Source of the DNA: Helichrysum umbraculigerum
Lineage: Eukaryota > Streptophyta > Magnoliopsida > Asterales > Asteraceae
Direction of reading: 5' to 3'
DNA: 64,000 nucleotides
NCBI GenBank assembly: GCA_949592205.1
Contig: CATIUR010000001.1
Location: 263,226,250 to 263,290,249 of the forward strand
Position numbers and translations under genes: made by a program. The notes under the pieces were generated by a model that saw only the letters and a list, made by a program, of their open reading frames with translations, was not told the origin of the DNA and made no database searches. This document shows positions 32,339 to 44,081 of the stretch, in pieces (position 1 is the stretch's first letter; each line of letters opens with the position of its first letter).

Positions 32339-33274
32339 ATATCCATTTACTTACTTAACCTTATGTGTTTAGGATGCTAGAGGTCTCTGGTTCGGAGAAC
32401 CACATTGCTTGATTCTGCTATCATACTGCTAGACTCAGGTGAGTCTCACAACCCCTATTTTTACTGTTTTTATACAGGGGTGAGATGCATTACTTATTTT
32501 TACTTGAACACATGTACTGCTTTACAGACTTACTGACTTACTGATATACAGATTGCGTGGGTTACGTTTTAATCCAATGAAGTCCTCTGAATCATAGTTG
32601 TTAATTATAGGATAAGCGCGAGTTTTAGTAAATGGATCCATTTGGGACTGACAATCCCCGCCCGGGGTAGCACGCACTACCACGAACCGTACTCGTATAA
32701 ACGGGCGTTTCTTACTCGTTACACATGAATGTTTTTGGATTAGCACTCACGGGGGCACATTACCTGGTACTTGGTTGTACCTTACATACTTGTTAAGCTT
32801 CGACTATGATGCTCATGGCAATGTATATCAATACTATTGCATTCGTGCAATCATTATTTACTACATTATTGCATCTGTGCAATCACTTTTACTACATGAT
32901 GTGTTCAACTATTATTTACTACAAACCTGTGAGATTCACCAACCTTTTTGGTTGACCCTTTATAGTGATGCATTCTCAGGTACACAACAACAGTAGGGTT
33001 GACCAGCAGGACTTGCTTACTAGCTCGAGTCGCATGCATTTACACACTTGGAGATTTTTATACATTACTTTTGTAATAGATGTTATGTATTAGAATCTCT
33101 AGGATTTTACTAGCAAATTCGACACTAATGTATATTTTTGAATACTTATGTAATGAAATACTTTTCAATCGTCTCATATAGAGTCGTTCGCTGTATCCTT
33201 GGTGCTTGATTACTTGATTAGTAGCACCCCAAAGCTTGCTTCCGCTAAACATTGAATTTGGGGGTGTTACAGAT

Positions 33275-33286
33275 TGGTATCAGAGC
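33275..33286 (+). other. Primer binding site of the Tekay/Del-like element
   Basis: TGGTATCAGAGC begins three bases after the GTGTTACA end of the LTR. It fixes the + orientation of this element. Confidence 0.9.
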
Positions 33287-33856
33287 CTAAGGTTATAGTG
33301 AACTAGGTTTCATTTAGTGGGCCTAGACTATGACCGTTAGGCAGTATTCCTTATTAGGTATAACTGGTTCAGGGATTACATCATACAAGTTTAATTTAAC
33401 ATAGCCTGATCAACTACGTACAATTAAATTAAGATGATGTGAGATCTGAAAGGGGTTACGTTGAACAGGAATGCACTAGTTGAATCTGACCACGAGAGAA
33501 CCGGGACTCTTACTTGTTTGTGCTAGACACACACTAGGCTATTATGTGATATACGTGTGTATACATACATAGACCTCGCTCACCGACGTACCACTCTTTA
33601 GGCTATTGTATATTATATATAAATAGGCCTCACACGTTGATACACTCGCTATAGAAGTAGCTGACTTTTCTCTCTTAACACATACGAAATTCGCTCATCG
33701 GTTTGCACCGACAATGACAGACTTGAACACCGTCACACCACTTTATGGTGAACTCAAATGACTTCATGAACATCACATCAAGCACATCGAAACCAACAGA
33801 CTTCCAAGGACTAAAATCCTTTCTTGCCATTTCGATAGAACTTTCTAGCATGGAAA

Positions 33857-34312
33857 ATGGCAAACTCCACAACTGACGATTACCCATCAGATAACGACCA
33901 AATCAATGATGAACAAATTCAGTACACATATCTCGATGAAGAGATAACACCTATGGGAGAAATCGTGAACGAGGAAATCGATAATCAAAATTTTGGGATA
34001 ATCGACATTGAAGAGTACGAAAGAGTACGGGATCAGGCCGAAGACTTAGATGGCCGAAATTGGGAGCTCAAAATGAAATGCAAAATCTACGAGCTGGAGT
34101 TGAGAATCTTAAAAAGATCCATTTCTGAACGAATCCGAGATCAACTCCATTACCGGAAGGAAGTGACTTCTAATTTGAGTCACAGAACAACAATGTGGAT
34201 CAAATGGATGTACCAACAAGCAACCGAAGATGCTTTGAATTATCTTGCATCCCTACGATACAGGGACATACTCGAAGCTCATTACTACCCTCACGACCTG
34301 CACCTAGAATAG
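33857..34312 (+). CDS. Unrecognised 151-residue ORF in the leader, upstream of gag
   Basis: The frame is uninterrupted from ATG to TAG in the leader, on the sense strand and about 330 bp before gag. I do not recognise a family. The first 50 residues are very acidic (SDNDQINDEQ, DEEITPMGE). A middle segment of about 50 residues has alternating charges and Leu/Ile spacing compatible with a coiled coil (WELKMKCKIYELELRILKRS). The C-terminus is mixed, with WIKWMYQQA. No signal peptide or membrane segment is seen. The leader of the minus-strand gag-only elements is only about 430 bp and has no counterpart. It survives although the adjacent gag carries two stops and a frameshift. It could be an accessory ORF, a captured exon or chance. 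Confidence 0.5.
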   Translation: MANSTTDDYPSDNDQINDEQIQYTYLDEEITPMGEIVNEEIDNQNFGIIDIEEYERVRDQAEDLDGRNWELKMKCKIYELELRILKRSISERIRDQLHYRKEVTSNLSHRTTMWIKWMYQQATEDALNYLASLRYRDILEAHYYPHDLHLE

Positions 34313-34642
34313 ACTGACGATAAATAAAAACTATCTTGTATAGCGAAATCATGTATCTAGTAGGTCGTACTAGGAATCCCTAATCCGATGGGTGTATAGT
34401 AACCCCGTCACATTTTGTATGAACCTTCTATATTTGTCCGGATGTCATAATTCCCGGCACCTTTTGTAAACTCTAACTCTTGTAATCTTTTGAACCCCTA
34501 TGCTAAATGATTACAATCCTATTACTTTTATTGTCTATCGACACGTCATGCATTGGCATACTTTCTCAATATTTATACAACTGTGACAATCATATTTTTC
34601 GTACAAACTCTCACATGTCCTTTATCTTGTTATAAAAGGAAC

Positions 34643-35738
34643 ATGCCTCCAAAATGACAATCGTTCACCGCTGCTGAACTGGAACAACTGATTTCTCAAA
34701 GAGTGACCGAAGCACTAGCTACTCGAAATACGCCGCCAAATAGTGGCTCACTTCCAAATCAGGGCAGTGAAGATACGTTAAACAACACACCACCGACTAA
34801 ACCATGTACTTACAAAGACTTTCTCAACTGTAAATTCCTCAACTTCAAGGGCACCGAAGGAGCCATCGTGCTGATCAGATGGTTCGAGAAGATGGAATCT
34901 GTGTTCCGAATTTTCAACTGCCCTGAGGAATTCAAGGTGAAATATATCTGTACTTTCATGGAGGATGCACTCACTTGGTGGAACACATATGCTCAGACCG
35001 TGAGTATTGATGTTGCCTACCAATTACCTTGGAAGGATCCGAAGAAGATGATGACGGAAGAATACTGTCCCAGAGAGGAAATACAACAATTAGAGGATGA
35101 ACTCTGGAACCACTCGATCAAAGGAGATGACATAGCTGGATACACTACTTGTTTTCATCAACTGGCACTCTTGTGCCCAACCATGGTTCCCCGAAGCCAA
35201 AAGAGTCGAGAGGTACATCTGGGGACTGCCCGCAAACATCCAATGAATGGTGACCGCTTCTAACCCAGGAACCATCCAAAGTGCCGTTCGCATGGCACAC
35301 AGCCTCATGGCACAGATTGTCCGCCAAGGGACGAATAACAAAAGAAAATCTGATGGAAACCCCAACCTTCAAAATCAAACCAACAAAAAGCCTACGACTG
35401 CCAAAGCCTATAATGTTGGCTTTGACGACAAGATAAGGTATAAGGGAAGCAAGCCCTATTGCTCTAAGTACAGTCTCCATCACGACGGGACGTGCCCATG
35501 TACCAAATGCAAGCGATTCGGGCATGTAGCCAAAGATTGCAAAACAGTCATAACTGGTACCAACACTACTGCACCCAAGATCTGCTATAAGTGCAACGGT
35601 ACCGGACACTTCAGGAAGGACTGCCCAAAACTGAAGAACAAAAACAACAACAACAATGCTCGAGGCAGGGCCTATGTGCTTAAAACGGGGGATATCTACC
35701 AAGACCCGAATGTGGACGTGGGTACGTTCATTCTCTGA
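34643..35738 (+). pseudogene. gag: Tekay/Del-like gag of the + strand element
   Basis: It starts MPPK at 34643, as in the sister gags, with a TGA at 34655-34657 (CGA to TGA). Gag core motifs KGTEGAIVLIRWFEKMES and YTTCFHQLALLCPTMV follow. A one-base loss near 35190 shifts frame, and a TGA at 35244-35246 (again CGA to TGA) follows. The last part has three zinc-knuckle positions. In the first the second Cys is Tyr (CSKY), so it is probably inactive; the other two are CX2CX4HX4C. It ends DPNVDVGTFIL and stops near the normal gag/protease junction. Both CGA to TGA changes fit decay of methylated cytosines. Confidence 0.86.
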
Positions 35739-36960
35739 CAGCCTAACTACTTCCGTATTACTTGCCTTATTGAATTTTACCTACTACTTAGTACTTCGTA
35801 TAATACCGTAGATCCTAAATACATGATAGGATTAGAAAACGACAACTTACTCTTCATACAATACTGATACGGGCCAGCTCGCTCTATGAATTCACAGGCT
35901 ATTCTGAACTTTATGAACATCGTAGAAATTACGACACCACTTTAAGCTACTAGTACAAATTGTAGCTACACTCTTGTGACTGCCTAAATGACTGACCTTG
36001 TCCCGCGGACATAATGGTCAACCCAAAAGTGGAAATAAGACATCTAGACAATACACCCGACGATCCACGTCAGAGAAAGCTGGTGATCACCAAGAAAAAT
36101 GGATTGTTAGGTTGGTAATCGACTCTGAAGTTGCATGACTGCCTTCCTCATGTGGAAGAATATTTCATACAGAGGCTTGGACTCACCAAGAAAACATAAA
36201 AGATGCATTAATAGTCAACTTTCGAGCAGTTGCAAGTAAATCAAATGTTACGAGAATAGATGCCTTCAGTTTATTCTGCAATTACTTCACCCTAATTTTG
36301 GGTTCATTTTGCACTATCTAAATATAGATTTAATGCGTGTGTATTAAGTAGATATCAGTGATATTAGTAGGAAATAATGGGTGTTGGTCAGGTTCATGAA
36401 ACAAAATAAATATGGATAACTATTGCAATTGCACATGTTCACATAGAAGTCATTTGTTATTTGCTCATCTTTGGTGGTCCCGTTTTTTAGGCAATATGAT
36501 GCAATTAAATAAATAGCTACATATCGTTCTAATTGGTCACTGTATATATGTAGTTTAAACCGGTAAGATGCATCGGATAAGTATGATATTTTTTTTCTAA
36601 ATTACATATCTATAAACTACATAAATGAAACCAAATGCACTCTTACAAGTTAGAGTGTACTTGCTACCTAAAAAGTTTGGAAGTTGTGTTTGACCAATAC
36701 TAGCTTTTTAGCATTTAAAAAAGGTTTTTTTGGTGAATGAGTCTATAAATTTCATAATCATGTTCGGATTTTATTTTTATCATCACATTCATAGTGGAAA
36801 GAAACAAATGTGAGAAGCCTTATTTAGGTTGTCTTATTATTATCGACTCAACACCCATTATCTCATTAGCAAAATCCTTATTTGCATTAAAACCATTGTA
36901 GAAAATAATAGTTTCTACACAACGACAAACACACTACTACAATTTTATAAGTTTGAAATA
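35739..36960. other. Gag-distal remnant and AT-rich DNA
   Basis: No protease (D[TS]GA) or reverse transcriptase motif can be read in any frame. From about 36250 the base composition drops to ordinary AT-rich intergenic DNA. Confidence 0.55.
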
Positions 36961-37258
36961 GGGATTAGTGCGTGGAAATGTACTCAACTTTAACCCAAAC
37001 TCTATATTATGTATCCAACTTCATGTTGGTCTATGTATCCAACTTTCAATTATGGTCTATTGTGTGTATCGTACACTAATTTTGACGACGTGACATCTTG
37101 TATGGATGCCACGTGACACCTTACACGGATGAAACGTCTATTACATACACACAATTAACCATAAATGAAAGTTAGATATATACAATAGATCAACATTAAG
37201 TTGGATACATACTATGGAGTTTGAGTTAAAGTTGAGTATATTTCCACGCATTAATCCC
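36961..37258. mobile_element. MULE-type MITE (298 bp), family A copy 1
   Basis: Foldback element with arms of over 100 bp beginning GGGATTAGTGCGTGGAAATG. It is flanked by TTTGAAATA and TTTGAATTA (9 bp, one mismatch). The centre contains CCACGTGACAC. It is related to 46986-47290 and 59008-59300. Confidence 0.88.
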
Positions 37259-37550
37259 TTTGAATTATGGGTCACCACTAAGGTGTAATGCATTTTGTTT
37301 TATTGGTAACTATTTATCTAATTCTGCATCTATGTGTGGTTCATCGTTATCAAGGATTGAAGATGTATACATTGCACTTACTTATCATGAGCTCTACTTG
37401 CCCCCAAAAGTTTATAATGATTTTTGTTTAAATTTGTATGTGTTAATAATTTATATTAATGTAATCTTCATAAGTTTGTCAACATATTCTAAAAATATCA
37501 TATATGAATTTATTAATTTTAAAAAATAATAGACAAATAAAACTCCATCA

Positions 37551-37695
37551 TCTCTCTTTACTACTAGTAAAAAAGAACATGTCACCCGCAAAAATATGTC
37601 AACTTAATATATGTTTAAAAAATTTGCAATATGATATAAAAAAAGATGTATTAAAATCTTAAGGTAGCCTGCGAATTTCGCGGTTTATGATCTAG
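37551..37695 (+). mobile_element. Short non-autonomous Helitron (145 bp)
   Basis: It starts TCTCTCTTTACTACTAG after an A. It ends with the hairpin CCTGCGAATTTCGCGG about a dozen bases before CTAG, followed by T. This is the standard Helitron signature of insertion between A and T with no duplication. Confidence 0.68.
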
Positions 37696-38103
37696 TTATA
37701 TTTATATAATATGATTTTAATAAATAAAAATCTAATTAAATGCTAAATAACATATTGTATGACCTTTTTACCCCTTTGGCACTAATCAAAATCAAAACCA
37801 TCCTCACTATATATCATGTTATCACTTTCCGATCCGTGTCTTCTTCTTCCCCATGATTTCGTACGGCTCGATAACGGCTTAATCCATCTTCGATTAGATT
37901 AACTTAATCTAATTGAATACATGAACTTCTTCTTCCCCACTATTACGATATTATTATTGTTGTTAATAATGCTAAAATTGTTTTTTTTTTACATTTGGTT
38001 GAAACTTAAGTTATCCGAAATGGTTTCTTTTATATATTTTGAATACAGTTGGAAGAAAACTATTATGTCCATATCTTTTGCCACCTATATACCAAAATAA
38101 TAA
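37696..38103. other. Intergenic DNA with no recognised feature
   Basis: AT-rich; no ORF or repeat that I can support. Confidence 0.5.
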
Positions 38104-38622
38104 GAGTAAATTACATTGCCCGCCCCTGTGGTTTGCACGTTATTACAAAGTCAGTCCCCGGGTCGGGTATTCTTCGGAGCCAGTCCCTTGACCCGGAAAT
38201 TTGTTTCACTCCCAGTCCCTACGTCAAACGGGCGTTAAATATGCTTGTTATCTCATCCCACGTGACTTGCATATGGCCGAGTAAATTACATTGCCCGTCC
38301 CTGTGGTTGTCCGTAAATTACATTGCCCGTCCCTGTGGTTGTCCGTAAATTACATTGCCCGTCCCTGTGGTTGTCCACACAATACCCGACCCGAGGACTG
38401 GGACCGTAATATACGAACAACCACAAGGACGGGCAATGTAATTATGCGGCCATGTGCAAGTCACGTGGGATGAGATAACAAACATATTTAACGTCTGTTT
38501 GACTTAGGGACTAGGAGTGAAACAAATATCCGGGTCAAGGGACTGGCTCCGAGGAATACCCGACCCGGGAACTGGCTTTGTAATAAGGTGTAAACCACAG
38601 GGACGGGCAATGTAATTTACTC
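38104..38622. mobile_element. MULE-type foldback element (519 bp), TSD AAATAATAA
   Basis: Long inverted arms begin GAGTAAATTACATTGCCCG. A perfect 9-bp duplication flanks them (38095-38103 and 38623-38631). Between the arms the first 32 bp of the terminal repeat are repeated three times in tandem (38281-38376). There is no transposase. Confidence 0.92.
38281..38376. repeat. Three tandem 32-bp copies of the foldback terminus
   Basis: Units at 38281-38312, 38313-38344 and 38345-38376 are identical and correspond to the element's own terminal inverted repeat. Confidence 0.95.
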
Positions 38623-38631
38623 AAATAATAA

Positions 38632-39780
38632 AAGAATTGTTATGAGGCCTGACGCAAAGCAATTACTTGATAACGTCATAAACGATTGAAAAAGGATTTG
38701 ATTTTGTTATTATCTTGATTAGTGTGAGGGGTAGAAAGGTAATACAACTTGTTATTTAGTATTTAATTAGAGTGTTTTATTTATTAAAATCATATAATTA
38801 TAATTAAATTATGTATTTGAATATAGATGAGAGTTTTTAAGGTTTCAAGGATATTGGCGTAATTTTAAATTTTACAAGGATATACACGTACTTTGAAGAG
38901 TTTCCAAGAATATACATGAAATTCTCCCAAATTTCTAAGATTACAACAAAAGTCAAACCTTGCCAATTGCTGGATTTCTATGTCGCAACTCGGCTACAAT
39001 GTCCAGAACTCGCATCCAGACACCGTGTTCACAACCTCCCTCTTGCGAACATATGGGGCATCTTTTTAAATGTTTTTCAAAAGGGGTAAAAAAGGGTAAT
39101 TTTCCTATAACTTCCGGTTGTTGGGTTTCATATGACGTATTTTTTTGGGATGTTATTTTAAGCTTTAAGTTACTCATTTTATTAATTTGAACTTTTTAAG
39201 TGTAAAAATATCTAAGAGATGAAGAATAACATAATCTCTTTTGTCTGGGTTATAGCTTATATATTTAATCTTAATATCGAAAGTTTGAGTTTTTCAAAGT
39301 GATTTAGCTCTGAGATATTATATTTGTTTGTAATATTTGAATTGATAATTATAGATCACATACACTTGTTCAATGTATGAAAGTTTTTTTTATTTTAAAT
39401 TACATATAATAAATGATTAATATGTATGTCATATTCTTTAATGAATTGTTATTCTCTACTTATAATTTTATTGTGCAATTTAATAATTTTATTATCAGTC
39501 GTTTTTTAGATATTTAATTTTTAAAAACGTGGGGAAAGTGAGGGTTTTGTTAAATGACTTTTCTACCCCCATAAATGGAGCTCTCTGATTGGTTCGTCCA
39601 TTCTTACCAAAATGTTCCGTACTCATTTGAACCTTACTCTATATACGTAATATAAGTTGATCGATGTTGAAAATTTTCCTTTAAGGCATATTTCCGAATT
39701 CATATGTTCTATAGAACAATTCCTAAATAAATAAGTCTGTGTGACGGAAAATTATATCGTTATTTTACGACAGAGTGTAA
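38632..39780. other. AT-rich intergenic DNA
   Basis: No supported gene. ORFs of 74-76 codons on opposite strands at about 38953-39190 overlap each other and match nothing recognisable. Confidence 0.5.
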
Positions 39781-40106
39781 TCTATACTACATTATAAAGT
39801 GTTTAGCCTAGTTCATCGTTGCCTTACACTATCAAGATGGGAGATTACATCTCTACCCCTTTAAGTTACCTAAATTGAAACATTTACAAAGCAAATCTTT
39901 CAATTTAATTCTCTATAATGGAGTAATGGTCACATTAATTTAGATTGGTTCTAAAAACTAGTGTTTTTTATCATTTTGTCGATAATCTTAAACTATTAAA
40001 CAACGAAAACATACTTAAACTATTCAAATATTGTTAGCTATCAACGTCGACCATCACTATATTTTATCTCATTTGTCACCGCTGCAAAGTGCGGGTAATT
40101 CGCTAG
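39781..40106 (+). mobile_element. Non-autonomous Helitron (326 bp)
   Basis: The 5' end TCTATACTACATTATAAAG follows an A. The 3' end has a stem CCGC..GCGG around TGCAAAGT, then GGTAATTCG and CTAG followed by T. Confidence 0.78.
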
Positions 40107-40764
40107 TACAGATATAAGTAGTTACGATTATGATAAATTAATTTTCTGTTTTGTAAGAGTAAACTAGGAAACTCTAATTTTCATCGTGAGATAAATATAC
40201 CAATAATTCGAATCTTACACTGGTTATTATTAAATAATAAAACCTACTATATTTGGAAAGGGGGGCAATAAAGTGATAAACAAGAAATCGATGGCCCAAT
40301 TCAAGTTACTTGGCTGAATTATTAAACTAAATTATACATTGTAGGCCCTACATATATGGGCCTTATGCACTTATCACTTGGGCCCAATAATTTCTTTAAC
40401 ATCTTTTATTGGTTGTCCGTATTGTTTATGTATGATTTTGAAAGATTTGATTTTGAAAAGATAACATAAATAATGAACTCCTGAATAAAATAAGTAATGG
40501 GCAAATATATAAAAGGAAAATAACAAACAACAATTTATCAAGATATTCAATTTTTCGTCAATACATACACATACATACCCGTTGGCGGATCTAAGAATCT
40601 GAATTAAAAATGCACTACTAACTATAAATTTTTCCTATACGATAATCAAATTAATATTTGGGTTTCGGTTCGGGTTTTTCCGTTATATGTATTTGATGTA
40701 TAATGTCTGTAGATCACTTGGACCTTTTGGGTTTAGGGTCATAGAACACTGATTCCATTTTAAG
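40107..40764. other. AT-rich intergenic DNA
   Basis: Nothing supported. TTGGCGGATCTAAGAATCTG near 40584 resembles transposon ends of the CAGTGGCGGATCTAG kind, without a partner end. Confidence 0.4.
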
Positions 40765-40958
40765 TTTTTTTTTTTGAAAGGCAGTATTGGGCTCAGTGGC
40801 ATTGCCTCTTCATATACCCATCACCAATTCCAGGGGAAACCCGAATATTTCGAGAGAAAACCCCTGTCTCTATCCCGGAGAGCATTTTGCTCACATCCGA
40901 GTTTGAACCCATGACCTTGAGGTCATGGTGAAACACCTTGTGCCAATTGAGATAGTAT
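40765..40958 (-). mobile_element. tRNA-derived SINE
   Basis: On the minus strand the order is an A box TGGCACAAGG (40937-40946), a B box GGTTCAAACTC (40899-40909), a body of about 120 bp, and an A-rich tail (T run at 40765-40775). Box spacing and a length near 190 bp fit plant Au-type SINEs. Target-site duplications were not clear. Confidence 0.68.
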
Positions 40959-41686
40959 GAACTTCGGATTATGAGTTCGGTTCTTTAATCAACAAATAAA
41001 TAAATTCTTAGATTATAATCACTTAATTGCCAATAATAATAATAATCAAGTATAAAAATACAAGACAAATAAAGCAAGAAAATAACAACTAAAACAAATT
41101 AGAGTTTTAGGATAACCAAGTCATAATACATAACAAATATAAAGAAAGTATAAGAGAAATATATATAAACATTTGGTGGATTATAATTTTGAATTTATAA
41201 GGAAAATTTCAACTTCAATAAATGCAATTGATGTATAACATTTTTCTTAATTATTATTTCCCTTCTCTTTAACATTACGAGAAATTATAGGGTATGAAAG
41301 TGCATACCCACCGCAATACCTTATGTACAATTATGCACATAGCCCTATTACCAAATATTACAGATCATATTGGTAATTATATAAAAATAATAAAAAAAAC
41401 TAAATTATATAAAAATAATAAAAAAAAAAACTAAATGAGGAGTGTTCTTTAAAGAGCGTAAACATGTACCTTACAATGAGTGATGTCATCTGTCATCATA
41501 TAATAAGTGGTGTCATTTGTTATTAGAAACGCAAAATTTTTTGACATCAATTTAATTAGAGGTGATTATTTTTGAAGTCAAATCACATGTAATTGGAAAT
41601 AACTTAAATTAATCCTTACGTAGTTATAGTAAAATCGTGACATTCATTCATTATCTTTATTTATCTAAAACTATATATATTTTTCT

Positions 41687-41771
<85 letters not shown>

Positions 41772-42836
41772 AAAGGATCAGGTGAGAACTAAACTTATTA
41801 GTTATCAAGATTTAACATATATTTTTTCATCATTTTGTGGTCTTAGTATATATATAAGGCAAACCCTTGTTTCTCTCAAGGTGACACTTGCCCTCAACTT
41901 ATTAGTTATCAAAAATTAACATATATTTTTTCATCATTTTATATTATAAGAAGCAAATTAACACCTTAAAAATAACATACATATAATTATAATTTTTTTT
42001 GTGAAAAAATCAACTCTTTATCATTTATCTTGCTATATTTCAAATCTCAATCTTATATCATATCTTATCTTACCTATATAATATAATTACACCAACTTTT
42101 GTCATTTCATTCTTATTAAATAAAAAGAACATGATTTGCTACAATTGTGACACCTATACATCTAAACAATTGTCATGTATCCAATACACTAAAAGATTAA
42201 AAAGAAAAGTTAAATTATTCCTTACACTAAAGCAACACTATTATTTGTTCTTTACATTACAAAAATATATAAACACATAAAAAATAAACAAAAAAATGTC
42301 TACTTTTTAAAAGGTTAACATTTAAAGATGTTAGTATTTTGCTTACTAAATGATCTCTACACATTAATGAACTTTTTAAATATAAAAAAATTTACAAGTT
42401 GAAATTGAAATATGAACACTTTACAAGTTGAAATTGTTTCAAACCTTTTTAAATGCTTCTAAGAACTTAAGTAGTACTTTTTACATGACTAGAACAAGTG
42501 ACATTTTATAAATAATATCTTATCTTATTATATCTATAAAAAGAACCTAAACATCTCAAAACTATACATGTAAGTATCTTATTGATAGATACATATGCGT
42601 TTTAAATAAATAAGCAATAAATAATTTTTACTCTCCTATAATATTTTCCATTTCGATCAAGCATCAACATTGAATATGTGTAGCATTGTAAAAATAAAAT
42701 ATCAAGTTTTGGAGACGTGGACCGTGCATCACAAGACCCTAAACATAGTAGATGAGAATACATAATTCCTTTTTTTCCCCTATCAAACATCAACTAAAGT
42801 TAATATATATGTAACATTACAAAATCCATAGTTGTT
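40959..42836. other. AT-rich intergenic DNA with a TA microsatellite and a short duplication
   Basis: No gene. The block TTATTAGTTATCAA with TTAACATATATTTTTTCATCATTTT occurs twice (41798-41844 and 41899-41941). Confidence 0.5.
41692..41769. repeat. (TA)n microsatellite
   Basis: About 39 uninterrupted TA units. Confidence 0.97.
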
Positions 42837-43275
42837 AACTCGTGACTCGGAGTATTGATTTTTAACTCGTGACTCGTGACTCGACTCGACTCGTAAGAGT
42901 CATAATTTTACAATAAATACATATATTTATATCTATATGTATATTATTGTTTAGATTTCTATCCTTAATTGAAGTAAAACATGATGAAAGTCATCAAATA
43001 ACACAAATGTTTAATTTATAATGGATTATTAGTCATTTCCTATCATATTTTGTCATTTTATATTTTTTATTGAATTACATAAAACGTGTGTCCGGTTTAT
43101 GACTCGTAAGAGTCGTCCAAGACTCGTAAGAGTCGCCCACGACCTGGAAGAGTCAATAAATGACTCGTAAGAGTCAAAGCCATTTACGAGTCGGGGTCCG
43201 AGTCGCCTCGTTTTTTGAATTTCTGAGCCGACTCGTAAAAGTCGACTCGTGAATCGTAAGAGTTTAACAACTATG
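42837..43275. mobile_element. hAT-like non-autonomous element (439 bp), TSD ACAAAATC
   Basis: The terminal inverted repeats CATAGTTGTTAA and its complement are flanked by a perfect 8-bp duplication (42829-42836 and 43276-43283), as for hAT elements. Both subterminal regions are packed with GACTCGTAAGAGTC palindromes (GACTC/GAGTC around GTAA), likely transposase-binding sites. There is no transposase. Confidence 0.85.
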
Positions 43276-43332
43276 ACAAAATCAATGTTAACCTTTTATG
43301 ATGTGGGCCGTCAGCCGTGCGTCGCACGACCC

Positions 43333-43620
43333 TATATAAGGAAGACCATGTGCACTCTTTGAGTGACACATCATCAACAACTAATTAATTTTTTTAAACT
43401 TTTATTAATTTCACATTTATTTTTTCAACATAGTTATATCTTAGTAAATATATATAAACAAGCACTATTCTTAACATATATATAAGGAAGACCACGTACA
43501 CTCTTTGAGTGACACATCATCAACATCTAATTAATTTTTTTAAACTTTTATTAATTTCAAACTTATTTTATCAACATAGTTATATCTTAGTAAAAATATA
43601 TAAACAAGCACTATTATATG
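43333..43620. repeat. Tandem duplication, unit 146 bp
   Basis: Two copies begin TATATAAGGAAGACCA at 43333 and 43479 and run through AAACAAGCACTATT with few differences. Neither encodes a protein. Confidence 0.88.
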
Positions 43621-44081
43621 AATTCTTAATTTATTAATAAAAGGCTTCTTAAGTTTGTTAGTTTAACTTTATTCAAAAATATTTCTTAATTTTAGTTTCA
43701 ATCTTAATACTTAAACAAATCATTAACACATAAAAATTGATTATATGCATAACAATATAACATACACATAAAGAAGACATTATCACCTTAAAAAGGAATA
43801 TGCATACCTTACAAATAATCGTATCAAGTACTTTTGAAATCTTTTATCAAGACAAATTAAGTAATGATATATAGGTCTACTTGGGTATACCTAAAAGGTT
43901 GAACATGACACGTGTGCATTCTCATAGTTTGAGGCTAAATTTAGGTCTCTGTAGGTCGGCCTATCAATCATTTTCCAAAAAATTTAATCCAGCTATATCG
44001 AAAGTGAAAATATCTTAGTCATTCTACATCTATATATAACTCTACTAATACATTTTGTTGAACATTTTTACTATTCATTAT

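Larger units (their letters stand above)
27695..33271 (+). repeat. 5' LTR split by a Copia-like insertion
   Basis: The left part 27695-28897 starts TGTGACACCCGC. The right part 32339-33271 ends GGGGGTGTTACA beside the primer site. Compared with the solo LTR at 4083-6735, about 0.5-0.9 kb of the middle is missing, including the palindrome array and the GC-rich block. Confidence 0.85.
27695..36250 (+). mobile_element. Tekay/Del-like Ty3/gypsy element, right end lost
   Basis: A 5' LTR (27695-33271, interrupted) is followed by a tRNA-iMet primer site, a long leader with a 151-codon ORF, and a broken gag. Pol is not recognised after gag, and no same-family 3' LTR lies at a sensible distance. The LTR ends match the solo LTRs at 4083-6735 and 48000-50545. 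The right boundary is a guess: the last element-like sequence fades near 36250. Confidence 0.75.

Noticed and set aside
44029..44081. Treating the 44.0 kb region as the 3' LTR of the + strand element at 27695
   Set aside because: The LTR at 44082-46575 is in the opposite orientation and has its own ATTAT duplication.
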